A stretch of DNA of 54,674 nucleotides, taken from Bacillus sp. N13C7. Lineage in GTDB: Bacteria > Bacillota > Bacilli > Bacillales > Bacillaceae. The notes beneath the pieces are model-generated. The model worked only from the letters and a program-made list of their open reading frames with translations. It was not told the DNA's origin and searched no databases. The stretch spans positions 1-54,674 of the forward strand of contig NZ_JALAMO010000021.1 of NCBI RefSeq assembly GCF_026790065.1, written 5' to 3'. Shown here piece by piece: positions 1 to 7,282 of the stretch (within the stretch, counting starts at the first letter, position 1; every line of letters begins with the position of its first letter). Made by a program: the position numbers and the translations under genes.

Positions 1-4
1 CGCA

Positions 5-37
5 ATAAAAAAAGCTTTCTCCTTTTTGAGAAACCTT
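5..37 (-). terminator. Host rRNA-tRNA operon terminator, displaced by the prophage
   Basis: On the minus strand an imperfect stem (AAGGTTTCTC with GAGAAAGCTT, one G-G mismatch) and a short A-rich loop are followed by seven T. It lies about 20 bases beyond the end of the tRNA-Thr remnant, where the terminator of a 5S-Asn-Thr operon would be expected. I infer that tRNA-Thr was the last gene of the host operon and that the prophage now separates it from this terminator. Confidence 0.7.
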
Positions 38-56
38 AGTAATAATACACTTAATA

Positions 57-104
57 AAGCTTCCAAGCGGGCTCGAACCGCTGACCTCTTCCTTACCATG
101 GAAG
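57..104. repeat. attL: 48-bp core repeat, 3' fragment of tRNA-Thr
   Basis: These 48 bases are identical to 54367-54414 and diverge immediately on both sides. They correspond to the anticodon loop, variable loop, T arm and 3' acceptor strand of tRNA-Thr on the minus strand. The 5' part of the tRNA is missing here, so this is a remnant and not a gene. It is the host-side copy left behind when the phage integrated. The integrase gene lies next to the other copy, as is usual for tRNA-integrating elements. Confidence 0.95.
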
Positions 105-194
105 AGCATCTTGAAAGTTTATATCCGGTTTCTTAGGACAAAAGTAATTATAGCAGGGTTTTGATAAATGTCAATACGGTTTAAACAAATTTAG

Positions 195-234
195 AAAGGT
201 GGCGAATAATCGTATTTGCCACCCTTGTGCCACC
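195..234. promoter_or_regulatory. Candidate arm-type integrase sites (left end)
   Basis: TTTGCCACCC at 215-224 is followed by TTGTGCCACC at 225-234, with an inverted relative (AGGTGGCG) at 196-203. The same decamer TTTGCCACCC occurs at 54275-54284, just after the integrase gene, followed by ATGACACCC. Matching short repeats inside both attachment ends are what arm-type integrase or excisionase sites look like. The assignment is inference. Confidence 0.45.
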
Positions 235-253
235 TTGAGTACACTCACTACGT

Positions 254-499
254 TTATTTATTAAAAACGTCAATTTTAGGTTCAAAGGTATTTAGCCTGT
301 CACAAAAAGTACAGTAAGCTGTTGCTTTTATAGGAATACGATTTTCATCCCATTCAATAATTTTATAAAGCGGTTCTTTGCCTCTTGGTCTTACATGAAC
401 GCTATATGTCGATTTATCAATATGGTCAGGTACATGATAGAACCACTCAAAGTCATGCATGCAATCTTCATATTGACACTTCTGTTTTCCTTCTAACAT
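254..499 (-). CDS. Small Cys-containing hypothetical protein (81 aa)
   Basis: Unrecognised small protein. It has Cys residues near the N-terminus (CQYEDC) and a CTFC pair near residue 68, which could make a zinc site, and several aromatic residues in between. A strong ribosome-binding site (AAAGGGGGG) lies upstream; the ATG at 499 has better spacing than the TTG three bases earlier. It is the last phage gene before attL and is separated from the Rap-Phr cassette by the terminator at 561-601, so it probably has its own promoter. Such end-of-prophage genes are often lysogenic cargo, but nothing in the sequence shows its role. Confidence 0.6.
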   Translation of the reverse strand: MLEGKQKCQYEDCMHDFEWFYHVPDHIDKSTYSVHVRPRGKEPLYKIIEWDENRIPIKATAYCTFCDRLNTFEPKIDVFNK

Positions 500-560
500 C
501 AATTTAATCCCCCCTTTATTCTAATATTACATTAAAAAGAAGAGCAGGGATTAAAATTTT

Positions 561-601
561 AATAAAGGATGACTTCTTATTGAAGGAAGTCATCCTTTAT
601 T
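561..601 (-). terminator. Terminator of the rap-phr cassette
   Basis: A perfect 16-bp inverted repeat (561-576 with 586-601) with a 9-base loop lies downstream of the phr stop. On the minus strand the downstream arm ends in TTTATT, giving a weak T-tract. It ends the rap-phr transcript before the small gene at 254-499. Confidence 0.75.
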
Positions 602-647
602 AAATATATAACACATAAAAAACCCTCAAAAATAAGGTTTAATGGTT

Positions 648-773
648 TTATGTTTGATTCCGGTCAGAAAGTTGATGATATGCTGCACCTTGCTCTACAG
701 TAAAAGTAGTAACGAGACCTAAACTTAAAGTAACTGCAGTAAGAATAATGATTACGCCCTTTTTAAAATTCAT
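648..773 (-). CDS. Phr signalling peptide precursor (41 aa)
   Basis: Phr-type pre-peptide: a basic start (MNFKKG), a hydrophobic export segment over residues 6-24, then a short polar tail ending SDRNQT. Phr proteins are secreted, trimmed to a C-terminal penta- or hexapeptide, re-imported by Opp and then inhibit the partner Rap. The predicted mature peptide is DRNQT, close to PhrA (ARNQT) and PhrH-type peptides. The start at 773 overlaps the 3' end of the rap gene by 11 bases, the usual rap-phr coupling. A longer frame runs upstream of this start but lies within rap and has no reason to be used. The exact cleavage site is inferred from the family. Confidence 0.85.
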   Translation of the reverse strand: MNFKKGVIIILTAVTLSLGLVTTFTVEQGAAYHQLSDRNQT

Positions 774-1893
774 ACAGGCATTCTCCCCTCTGAATTTGTT
801 TTTGCGTTTCAAGCATTTTTTGATGATAAACATATGATGTTTCAAATTCCTTTGATTTTGCAAAAACTTCAGCCGTATCAATTGCGATATCTTCCACATA
901 TGCATAATTCTTATTTCTTTCTAAATAATCAATCGTTTTTTTGATTCCCGCTTGATCTACTGCATTAATATAAAGTGCTTCCAAGTACTTTTGCAGGGAC
1001 ACAAAAAGTTTATCACCTTGGGATATCGCAGCCGATAAACCCTTTTTACTCATTTTTATTGCTTCACTTGTTTTCCCCTGCTTAAAAAGAAATTTAGCGT
1101 ATGTAAACAGTGAATGTGGTAAATTGCTCAACTTAGCACTTTCTGATACCTTGGCAGCCTCATTTAAGAAATGATCTGCTTTATCATTTATTTCTAAATC
1201 TGCGTAATTCTTTCCGAGATTGTAGTAAGCCGAGCTAAGTAGCCTTTCATTGCGATCTAATTGTTTGGACAACTCTAATGCTTTTTCAAGGTGCGGCAAG
1301 CTTTTCTCGAAATGTTTAAAATCAACGTAATTTCCCGAAATTACGAAATGACACTGTATTTTCCGCACTTTATAAAGCTCATATTGATTATAAATGTCCA
1401 TTGCCTGTTTAACATGGTGCATCGAGATATGATTTTGCTTCATAATATAGTAAGCTTCAGCCAACTTAAAATGAAATTCCGCCTTCTCAATATCATCATT
1501 TACATGAGTAAGGTGTTTTTCTGCTTCTCGATAAAAACCAATTGCTTTGACATATTCTCTCTTATCAAACTCATACATTCCACGAAAAAACAGAGAGTAG
1601 TAAGACAACAGACCAGTTATCCCTTTATTGGATGCTTCTATTTTTTCAAGCAGTTCATCAATAGTTGGCCTGATTCTTGTTGTAACTGGTTCCAAATAAT
1701 CTAACATAAGCTGATGACGGAATTTCATTAGAGAGAAGTAAATAAGTAAATACTCATCCTCCTCCATCTGATTGATCTCTTGCTCCACCTCAGCCTTTAA
1801 AATCTCTGCATCCGGGACACTAAATTGACGTATCATTTTATACCATTCATTGATCTTTACGCCAACTTCTGACGATGATAAAACCGGATTCAC
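763..1893 (-). CDS. Rap family TPR regulator (response-regulator phosphatase or antagonist)
   Basis: A 376-residue all-helical protein of the Rap family. The N-terminal helical bundle (about residues 1-70, with INEWYKMIRQF) is followed by TPR repeats to the C-terminus (for example FFRGMYEFDKREYVKAIGFY and LSSAYYNLGKNYADLEINDK). Length equals the usual 370-385. Raps act in the cytoplasm, dephosphorylating Spo0F or blocking ComA or other regulators, and are switched off by their Phr peptide. The start is GTG at 1893 behind AAGGAGG. The partner phr overlaps its 3' end. Next to attL in a prophage it may tie induction or host development to population density, as reported for other phage and ICE Rap-Phr pairs. 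The target cannot be read from sequence. Confidence 0.92.
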   Translation of the reverse strand: MNPVLSSSEVGVKINEWYKMIRQFSVPDAEILKAEVEQEINQMEEDEYLLIYFSLMKFRHQLMLDYLEPVTTRIRPTIDELLEKIEASNKGITGLLSYYSLFFRGMYEFDKREYVKAIGFYREAEKHLTHVNDDIEKAEFHFKLAEAYYIMKQNHISMHHVKQAMDIYNQYELYKVRKIQCHFVISGNYVDFKHFEKSLPHLEKALELSKQLDRNERLLSSAYYNLGKNYADLEINDKADHFLNEAAKVSESAKLSNLPHSLFTYAKFLFKQGKTSEAIKMSKKGLSAAISQGDKLFVSLQKYLEALYINAVDQAGIKKTIDYLERNKNYAYVEDIAIDTAEVFAKSKEFETSYVYHQKMLETQKQIQRGECLYEF

Positions 1894-1936
1894 AAGACCC
1901 CTCCTTTTACACCTTTTATGTAATATTCTAACATTT

Positions 1937-1969
1937 CCGAAAATATGTATGTCCGCAAAAAAACCGCAA
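1937..1969 (-). promoter_or_regulatory. Possible ComA-box half sites upstream of rap
   Basis: On the minus strand TTGCGG occurs twice in direct orientation (1969-1964 and 1958-1953), followed by TTTCGG (1942-1937). TTGCGG is the ComA recognition half-site, and several rap genes are ComA controlled. The normal site is inverted with a 4-base spacer, which is not what is seen, so this is only suggestive. Confidence 0.3.
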
Positions 1970-2102
1970 ACTTTTGCTTCGGTTCATTTCGTTCAATTAC
2001 TCATCTTCCAAATAAAAGGGTTTATTGTATTTCTCAATCTCTTTATATGGTAAAATTTTGTTAGTTATTGAACCACAAAGCTTAACAAGAAAGGATATGA
2101 TC

Positions 2103-3815
2103 ATGAAGGTATTTGAAGCTAAATCATTGCTTTCTGAAGCTGAAAACCGCGCAAAGGAATACAAAGATACAAGGAGTCAAATGGTCAAATTAAAGAAAGC
2201 CTTCAAATCTGTGGCTGATCTAGATGACAGTGAGTTTTCAGGTAAAGGCGCCAATAACATAAAGGCATTTTATGAGGATCAAGCAGGGATCGCTGACCAG
2301 TGGATTGATTTGATCGACATGAAAATCGCATTTCTCACGAGTGTTACTGGCATCCTGGAAGACGCAAGCCTATCCGATGCCTACATAGAAGAATCTTTTT
2401 TAGAACACGAGCTGGCCAACGCTTATACTAAATCAAAATCCATCATGTCAGAACAGAAAAAAGCAATGAAAGACATTCTAAATGACATCAACGACATACT
2501 ACCACTAGATTTATTCTCCACAGAAACATTTAAAAACGAACTTTCTTCAGCCGACAACAAACGTACCAAGACAATCAAAAAAATTCATGAAGTCGATGAA
2601 AATTTAACATCTGAATATGCGCTCTCAGAAGCAAACGAACAAATGATTCAGGCTGATTATCAAGCACTCATGAATGCTACAGCAAAAGGCAAAAGCGCCT
2701 CTCCTATCCACTATAATGCAAAGGCTTATAGGGACAGTGAAATTCATAAGATGACCAAGGATGTAAAAAAACAATCTACTGATTATATCTCCTTTAAAGA
2801 TCAGCAGGCCGAACAAAGAAGAATTGCGAAGGAACAGGAAGAACTCGCAAATAGGCCATGGTATGAAAAGACCTGGGATGTCGTTTGTAATTTTACGGGG
2901 GAAGTCTCCGGATATTATGATTATAAGAGAGCTGCTGATGGCGTCGATCCAGTCACCGGAGAAAAATTAACTGATGGGCAACGGGTAGCAGCTGGCGCAA
3001 TGGCTGCGGCCGGCTACATCCCTATAGTTGGCTGGGCCGGAAAATTAGCCAAAGGCGGAAAGGCTGTCTACTCAACGAGCAAAGCCATCTATAGAGCAGA
3101 CAAAGCGCTTGATATCTATAAAACATCTAAGACCTTCCCTGCCCTTCAAAATTCCAGTAAAGGACTATACGGACTTGCTTCAGCAAACGGTTTTAGCGAA
3201 GCCGTAACTGGCCGAGATATGTTTGGGAATAAGATTTCCGAGGAGAGACGTGAGAACAGCTTAAACAGTGCGCTTGCCTCAATTGCTCCAATAGGAATGA
3301 TTGGTGCAGGTAAAGCATTAAAAATAAATTCTGGCGCAGGTAAACCTTCCAACTTATTCAGAGGTGAAGATTTCCCTTATGCAACAAAGAGACCCAATGG
3401 TATCGGCAAATCTCATATTTCACCTGAGACTGGGAACCTTGTTCCCGCAAACAAAAGTGGAATGTATCAAGGCCGTCAGGTAACTGTTACGGAACATATT
3501 TTAGGAGGGTATAGGAAAGGTGGAAAATCCAATAGTCCATATACCAGTTTTACAATTAACAAAAAGATAGCAAAAGGTTATGGGGAATATACTATTGAAT
3601 TAAATATATCAGAACTACGAAAAGCCATACGTTCTGGAGAACTAAAAGGAGTTGCTATCCTGAATCCAAAACAAATTGAGAGACTAATAAAAAACGACAC
3701 GAGACAAACAGACAATTGGAAGAAAAAAGCTCTAAAATGGACTAGTAGAGATACAGAGTATTTTGTTAAAGGTGAGATACCAAAAGAATACTTCAAAATG
3801 TTTCCTAAGGAGTGA
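2103..3815 (+). CDS. LXG-domain polymorphic toxin
   Basis: A 570-residue LXG toxin. The N-terminal LXG domain (about 1-215, helical, starting [10 protein letters not shown]) directs secretion by the type VII (Yuk/Ess) system. A linker follows with WYEKTWDVV and the pre-toxin segment [19 protein letters not shown] (near 275-320), then a variable C-terminal toxin from about residue 415. The toxin part has FRG (R420), SPYTSFT (478-484) and EYFVKGEIP (E552, E558), a spacing that recalls R-S-E ADP-ribosyltransferases. That is inference, and it is not one of the DNase types common in B. subtilis LXG proteins. ATG 2103 is preferred over ATG 2097 because its spacing from AAAGGA is better. The immunity gene follows directly. 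Related LXG cassettes exist in skin and SPbeta. Confidence 0.85.
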   Translation: MKVFEAKSLLSEAENRAKEYKDTRSQMVKLKKAFKSVADLDDSEFSGKGANNIKAFYEDQAGIADQWIDLIDMKIAFLTSVTGILEDASLSDAYIEESFLEHELANAYTKSKSIMSEQKKAMKDILNDINDILPLDLFSTETFKNELSSADNKRTKTIKKIHEVDENLTSEYALSEANEQMIQADYQALMNATAKGKSASPIHYNAKAYRDSEIHKMTKDVKKQSTDYISFKDQQAEQRRIAKEQEELANRPWYEKTWDVVCNFTGEVSGYYDYKRAADGVDPVTGEKLTDGQRVAAGAMAAAGYIPIVGWAGKLAKGGKAVYSTSKAIYRADKALDIYKTSKTFPALQNSSKGLYGLASANGFSEAVTGRDMFGNKISEERRENSLNSALASIAPIGMIGAGKALKINSGAGKPSNLFRGEDFPYATKRPNGIGKSHISPETGNLVPANKSGMYQGRQVTVTEHILGGYRKGGKSNSPYTSFTINKKIAKGYGEYTIELNISELRKAIRSGELKGVAILNPKQIERLIKNDTRQTDNWKKKALKWTSRDTEYFVKGEIPKEYFKMFPKE

Positions 3816-3820
3816 AGAGT

Positions 3821-4105
3821 ATGTTTCTTTATTATCAAAATGAATGCTTAGGTGAAATAGATGGAGCAACAATAGAGGGTCCTTGGGCTTACGGAATAAT
3901 CAAACCTAATAAGAATATGGAAAAATTCAAAGAATTTTTTAGAGCAGTGGTGGATGAAGATGATCCTTCTGCAATTGAGAAGTTTGACGATGCTCTACTA
4001 GATGATGATAATTGGTTTATCATCGATGATGAGCAAAAAAGAGTAGGGATTTCTTTACCAGGAATCTACGAAGAAGATAACCAAATAAATTGGAGATGGA
4101 GATAA
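3821..4105 (+). CDS. Putative immunity protein for the LXG toxin
   Basis: A 94-residue, very acidic protein (many D/E, for example ALLDDDNWFIIDDEQKR) beginning five bases after the LXG stop. The Shine-Dalgarno AAGGAG overlaps the toxin stop codon, so translation is probably coupled. Small acidic proteins directly after LXG toxins are usually their cytoplasmic immunity partners; here it would neutralise a basic C-terminal toxin domain. No named immunity family was recognised, so the function is from context. The start at 3821 is chosen over an in-frame GTG at 3812 because of ribosome-site spacing. Confidence 0.7.
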   Translation: MFLYYQNECLGEIDGATIEGPWAYGIIKPNKNMEKFKEFFRAVVDEDDPSAIEKFDDALLDDDNWFIIDDEQKRVGISLPGIYEEDNQINWRWR

Positions 4106-4109
4106 AAAC

Positions 4110-4145
4110 AAAAAGGCCCCCCTCATAAAGAGGCAGGGCCTTTTT
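4110..4145. terminator. Bidirectional terminator between the toxin cassette and the late operon
   Basis: A strong hairpin, AAAAAGGCCC paired with GGGCCTTTTT, lies between the convergent immunity gene (plus) and endolysin gene (minus). It has T-tracts in both directions and would end both transcripts. Confidence 0.9.
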
Positions 4146-5119
4146 CATTTCAATTTCGCTTCAATTTTCGCTTTAGTCTTAGGTCCATAAACGCCATCGG
4201 CAGTCAGACCGTTTACTGACTGGAACCGCTTGACTGCATTTGCTGTTTTGGGACCATATACGCCATCAATGCCGTTATTCTTTGCCCCTTTATCCGGGTA
4301 GAAATAAAGAGCAGCCAGAGCATTTTGAACTTGTCTGACATTCGTTCCTTTCGTCATCGGACTTGTCACTTTAATAATTCCGGAAGGAAGCGGGTATGAT
4401 GTCTTTTTGTTGCTTGTTTTAGTGCTGCTGGATGAACTGGATCCTTTCAGTTTCAGCTTTTGGCCAACTGTGATTTTATTTGGATCTTTAATGTTATTCC
4501 ATTTCTGAAGGTTTGCCACACTTACTCCCTCAGCCTTTGCAATTCCGGAAAGCGTATCTCCTTTTTTCACTGTATATGTTGTTCCGGATCCTGAAGAACC
4601 ACCTGAAGACGTTGAACTTTCGCCTCCGATTTTGCTTAATTCAGCTGCGATAGCCGCCTTCACTTCATCCCATCTACCCTCATCTAAAATACGGTGCGGG
4701 CAATATTTGCCGCTCCAGTCTTGGTGTTTGCGAACACGATCAATACCCCAACCGCGCTCTTTAAGGAGCTGCGCCACAAACTTGATTGCCAATTTTTCAG
4801 CAGCGTAGTATTTAGCGCCTCCTGACTTGCTGTAGCAGATCTCAACGCCGATAGATTTACGGTTCCCGGTTCCATTTGTGCCGTCTCCTGTGTGCCATGC
4901 ATTACGGTTTAACGGAAGTCCTTGAATTACCTGTATATCATCAACTGCAAAATGATAGCTTGTAGAGTTTGTGTTGTTCTTCATGTATGAAATCTCATTT
5001 TTAGCTGAAGCATCGTTTGCTGTATTGTGAATAGTAATATATTCCGGAACCATGGGATTCGGACATTTCAAACTGTATTTTTCTTGAGAAACTAAATTTT
5101 TCACCACTTTTATGGCCAT
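4145..5119 (-). CDS. N-acetylmuramoyl-L-alanine amidase, phage endolysin (XlyA/XlyB type)
   Basis: A 324-residue modular lysin, the last gene of the late operon. An Amidase_2 domain (about 20-160) carries the zinc-ligand motifs ITIHNTA, YHFAVDD and GKYCPHRIL and the substrate-side [21 protein letters not shown] LysM domain (about 180-226, [19 protein letters not shown]) follows, then a C-terminal peptidoglycan-binding domain (about 250-324, [18 protein letters not shown]). It cuts the amide bond between MurNAc and the stem peptide to lyse the host once the holins open the membrane. It has the same order of domains as PBSX XlyA, and lies directly downstream of xhlA and xhlB as in PBSX. It looks intact. 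Confidence 0.93.
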   Translation of the reverse strand: MAIKVVKNLVSQEKYSLKCPNPMVPEYITIHNTANDASAKNEISYMKNNTNSTSYHFAVDDIQVIQGLPLNRNAWHTGDGTNGTGNRKSIGVEICYSKSGGAKYYAAEKLAIKFVAQLLKERGWGIDRVRKHQDWSGKYCPHRILDEGRWDEVKAAIAAELSKIGGESSTSSGGSSGSGTTYTVKKGDTLSGIAKAEGVSVANLQKWNNIKDPNKITVGQKLKLKGSSSSSSTKTSNKKTSYPLPSGIIKVTSPMTKGTNVRQVQNALAALYFYPDKGAKNNGIDGVYGPKTANAVKRFQSVNGLTADGVYGPKTKAKIEAKLK

Positions 5120-5144
5120 AATATTTCCTCTCCTATCTTAAGAT

Positions 5145-5169
5145 TAAAAAAGGCTGCCAGCCGGCAACC
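5145..5169 (-). terminator. Intercistronic terminator-like hairpin after xhlB
   Basis: On the minus strand GGTTGCC pairs imperfectly with GGCAGCC and is followed by a run of six T. It overlaps the end of xhlB and precedes the endolysin gene, so full termination here would uncouple lysin from holin expression. It is one of several such elements inside the late operon. Confidence 0.65.
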
Positions 5170-5433
5170 TCATTTAGTTAGATTGTTTTGTTTTAAAATT
5201 GCTTTCTGCTTGTGCCCTTTGGTTGTCACATAGTTATTTTTGAACCAGGCTGCCAGTGTCGTGCCGATAGTAAAGATTACAGACACTGCTGTGTATAGAG
5301 CATCCGCAAGCTGATTTACTTGGTCCTCAGTAATACCTAAAGGTGACTTTCCAAACATCAACATAGTTTGGTTGATAAGTGCAATTATAAGAAGCACCGT
5401 CCGAATGACTGTGCCTTTGTCGTAGTTTTTCAT
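5170..5433 (-). CDS. xhlB: Holin XhlB
   Basis: An 87-residue holin of the XhlB/phi-LC3 type. An N-terminal [12 protein letters not shown] leads into two hydrophobic segments (about 10-30 with [16 protein letters not shown], and 45-65 with [15 protein letters not shown]), ending in a basic charged tail ([16 protein letters not shown]). Closely similar to PBSX XhlB from memory. In PBSX, XhlA and XhlB act together to let the amidase through the membrane. Position between xhlA and the endolysin supports the call. Confidence 0.93.
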   Translation of the reverse strand: MKNYDKGTVIRTVLLIIALINQTMLMFGKSPLGITEDQVNQLADALYTAVSVIFTIGTTLAAWFKNNYVTTKGHKQKAILKQNNLTK

Positions 5434-5448
5434 ATTGTGTGTTCCTCC

Positions 5449-5727
5449 TTATTTTTGCAAAACCGTATAAAAAATAGCGATTGCGCCGCCAATAACGCCA
5501 GTACATACCGCTGTTATAATGGCGCCAGTGATTGTGCGCTTGATCCAAGTTGTGTTCTCTTCGATTTTATTGAGTTTTTCGTTTAACGTCATGATCTGCT
5601 GGTCTTGTCTATCGGAAACGCGTTCAAGAACATTTACGCGCTGTTCGATCGTTTTTTGACCTGCCTTCATTTCCATTATCTCTTTTTGTAACGCATGCAA
5701 ATCTGGTACCTCCGTCACTTCTGACAT
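5449..5727 (-). CDS. xhlA: Holin-associated membrane protein XhlA
   Basis: A 92-residue XhlA-family protein. The first two thirds form a coiled coil (heptads from MEMKAGQKTIEQRVNVLERV to NEKLNKIEEN), followed by one C-terminal membrane helix (ITGAIITAVCTGVIGGAIAIF). In PBSX it is needed with XhlB for lysis. AAGGGGGG upstream is a good ribosome site. A two-codon open frame with its own strong ribosome site lies just before it (see 5743-5751). Confidence 0.93.
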   Translation of the reverse strand: MSEVTEVPDLHALQKEIMEMKAGQKTIEQRVNVLERVSDRQDQQIMTLNEKLNKIEENTTWIKRTITGAIITAVCTGVIGGAIAIFYTVLQK

Positions 5728-5742
5728 TAGTACGCCCCCCTT

Positions 5743-5751
5743 TTATTTCAT
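5743..5751 (-). other. Start-stop mini-ORF (ATG AAA TAA) behind a strong ribosome site
   Basis: On the minus strand GGAGGAGGTGAAGAAG is followed at good spacing by ATG AAA TAA, directly after the T-tract of the hairpin at 5772-5812 and before the ribosome site of xhlA. It may load ribosomes or be a remnant. A similar element is at 6740-6748. Confidence 0.4.
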
Positions 5752-5771
5752 CTTCTTCACCTCCTCCGAGG

Positions 5772-5812
5772 CAAAATAAAAGGACAGCCGGATTTTTATG
5801 AGACGGCCGTCC
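5772..5812 (-). terminator. Intercistronic terminator-like hairpin after xepA
   Basis: On the minus strand GGACGGCCG pairs with CGGCTGTCC (one mismatch) around a 13-base loop, followed by TTTTATTTT. It overlaps the xepA stop at 5796 and precedes xhlA, so it would reduce read-through from structural genes into the lysis cassette. Confidence 0.7.
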
Positions 5813-6689
5813 CTCTTACTGAAAAGTTTCCATTTGTTAACGCTGTGAGCTCCATCATGATTTCTTTAAAACCGGTAATGTCAAAAGACCAGGCTTCCGA
5901 TTTTCCTTTTGTGCTATTGGCATACGTTCCGTCATCCACTTTCTGCCCTCTCAGGGCTCTTTTTGTTCCTGATAGGGATTTACCCCAGAATTTCAATTCA
6001 CTTGTCTCAGCTGTCCCATAAACCTCAATGAGCAACGTTTTAAATGATCCAACAGTGAACGGAGTACCTTCCCCAATCGTTTCTGTTTTATCGTGAAAAA
6101 TAACATCTATCGTTTTTGCTTGAGTGTCTAATAAGCCGAGATTCAAGCCTTCAGTCTGAACTTTTAAGCGGCCATCATCGGTTAAGCCGCTCTTATCTAT
6201 TTGCATAGTGAGCGGAGCAGCTGTCGTAATTGGAACAGCTTGTTTAATATTTATATCTTCTTCCCCAGCACCCAGCGACTGATAAAGTAAGAAATCAGAC
6301 TGTTGCAGATTACCGTTTGCATACCGGAAGCGGAAATATCGTTGTGTTAAGTGGATCCATTCAGTCTCGCCAAGTGTCCCTGCCTTAACCACTAAGGAAG
6401 ACACTGTGGTCCATGTATTCATATCGTTACTTTCTTCGATAAATAATGTACCTTCACGATCAGAATAAGCATGTCCTTTTACTTTCGAAATTAAAACCTG
6501 ACCTAATCGATCTTGACCATACTGTGTATACACTTCAGTTGCTTTTAAGACTGCATTTGTCAACAGCTCAGCATTACCTGAAATGGCAGCCATCGGCACC
6601 ACAAAATCCCTGTTTCCTTCTCTGTATGGCTTGGCTGCCCCCGGCTTACCGGCTGCATCTGTTGGAAATTGAAAACTATACTGCGTCAT
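5796..6689 (-). CDS. xepA: XepA-like late exported or lysis-cassette protein
   Basis: A 297-residue protein resembling PBSX XepA and its skin counterpart over its whole length as remembered, with shared stretches such as GQDRLGQVLISKVKG, REGTLFIEESND, NLQQSDFLLYQS and the C-terminal SVRGTAVS. It appears rich in beta strands, with no clear signal peptide or membrane helix. XepA was described as exported from induced PBSX lysogens; its molecular role is not established, and a fibre-associated or receptor-related structural role is possible. It sits between xkdX and xhlA exactly as in PBSX. The start at 6689 follows AAGGAGGAATTTTTAA. Confidence 0.88.
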   Translation of the reverse strand: MTQYSFQFPTDAAGKPGAAKPYREGNRDFVVPMAAISGNAELLTNAVLKATEVYTQYGQDRLGQVLISKVKGHAYSDREGTLFIEESNDMNTWTTVSSLVVKAGTLGETEWIHLTQRYFRFRYANGNLQQSDFLLYQSLGAGEEDINIKQAVPITTAAPLTMQIDKSGLTDDGRLKVQTEGLNLGLLDTQAKTIDVIFHDKTETIGEGTPFTVGSFKTLLIEVYGTAETSELKFWGKSLSGTKRALRGQKVDDGTYANSTKGKSEAWSFDITGFKEIMMELTALTNGNFSVRGTAVS

Positions 6690-6739
6690 TTAAAAATTCC
6701 TCCTTGCTTTTGTTAGTCTTTAGCGGTCTATCATGAGCG

Positions 6740-6748
6740 TTACATCAT
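6740..6748 (-). other. Start-stop mini-ORF (ATG ATG TAA) behind a strong ribosome site
   Basis: On the minus strand AAAGGAGGTGGGT is followed by ATG ATG TAA, immediately downstream of the hairpin and T-tract at 6766-6792 and 51 bases upstream of xepA. Nothing longer is encoded. It parallels the mini-ORF at 5743-5751. Confidence 0.4.
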
Positions 6749-6765
6749 ACCCACCTCCTTTCAGG

Positions 6766-6792
6766 CAAAATAAAAAAGCCCTACATGGCTTC
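6766..6792 (-). terminator. Intercistronic terminator-like hairpin after xkdX
   Basis: A short minus-strand stem AAGCC/GGCTT with a 6-base loop containing the xkdX stop, followed by TTTTATTTT. It is a weak to moderate terminator within the late operon. Confidence 0.55.
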
Positions 6793-6945
6793 TCCTGTGA
6801 TTTCTTTATACTGTTCTGCTGTGATTAGATTTTTCTCTATTCCTTCCTGTAAATCTTCGGGCGAGCAATCTTTATAGTGGATTGCCTGCTTCACCATTTC
6901 AGAGGTAGCCCAGTTATAATGTAAAGCCAGTACCCAATAATTCAT
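6781..6945 (-). CDS. xkdX: XkdX family small phage protein (54 aa)
   Basis: A small protein starting MNYWVLALHYNWATSEMV and ending AEQYKEITGEAM, fitting the XkdX family (short, YW-rich start, ITxEQYKEITG end). Its ATG overlaps the TGA of the xkdW-like gene (ATGA), with GGAGGGAATGAAGT as ribosome site inside that gene. Family function is unknown; it always follows fibre and XkdW genes in PBSX-like phages. It is only 54 codons long. Confidence 0.85.
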   Translation of the reverse strand: MNYWVLALHYNWATSEMVKQAIHYKDCSPEDLQEGIEKNLITAEQYKEITGEAM

Positions 6946-7271
6946 ACTTCATTCCCTCCTTCTAAAGAAAGAAGCTGCAACTTTATATTAGACAGCTCGT
7001 TTCCCAATGTCTGATTTAATTCTTCAAGCTGTTTACGGGCCAGCCTCTCTTGCGACAATTCTTGTGCAAGCAACTCGATCTGATCTGGAGGCTCATATGG
7101 CGGATTGCTTTTCGACTCTTCCCACCAAGATTGCAATTCCTCCTGAGTCGGTAACGGGGCCCGGAGATTCCATTTCTCAATATATGAGCCGTTCCCGTCG
7201 TTCCGCAGTTCAAAATCCTTTCTCGGTACCGCGTTAGGATATTTATACATAATCGCATCATACAAAATCAT
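6942..7271 (-). CDS. xkdW: XkdW family tail-fibre-associated protein
   Basis: A 109-residue protein. The N-terminal half has the XkdW pattern (MILYDAIMYKYPNAVPRKDF, then WNLRAPLPTQEELQSWW), and the C-terminal half is a predicted coiled coil (ELLAQELSQERLARKQLEEL). It follows the fibre gene by 11 bases with AGGAGGTGC as ribosome site, and overlaps xkdX. XkdW-like proteins are thought to be fibre chaperones by position, which is inference. It is not expected to be membrane bound. Confidence 0.85.
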   Translation of the reverse strand: MILYDAIMYKYPNAVPRKDFELRNDGNGSYIEKWNLRAPLPTQEELQSWWEESKSNPPYEPPDQIELLAQELSQERLARKQLEELNQTLGNELSNIKLQLLSLEGGNEV

Positions 7272-7282
7272 AAAAGCACCTC

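Noticed and set aside
57..104. A second tRNA-Thr gene at the left edge
   Set aside because: Only the 3' 47 bases are present; the D arm and 5' acceptor are absent, so it is an attachment-site remnant.
1291..1704. 137-codon plus-strand frame
   Set aside because: It is antisense to the well supported rap gene and has no ribosome site.
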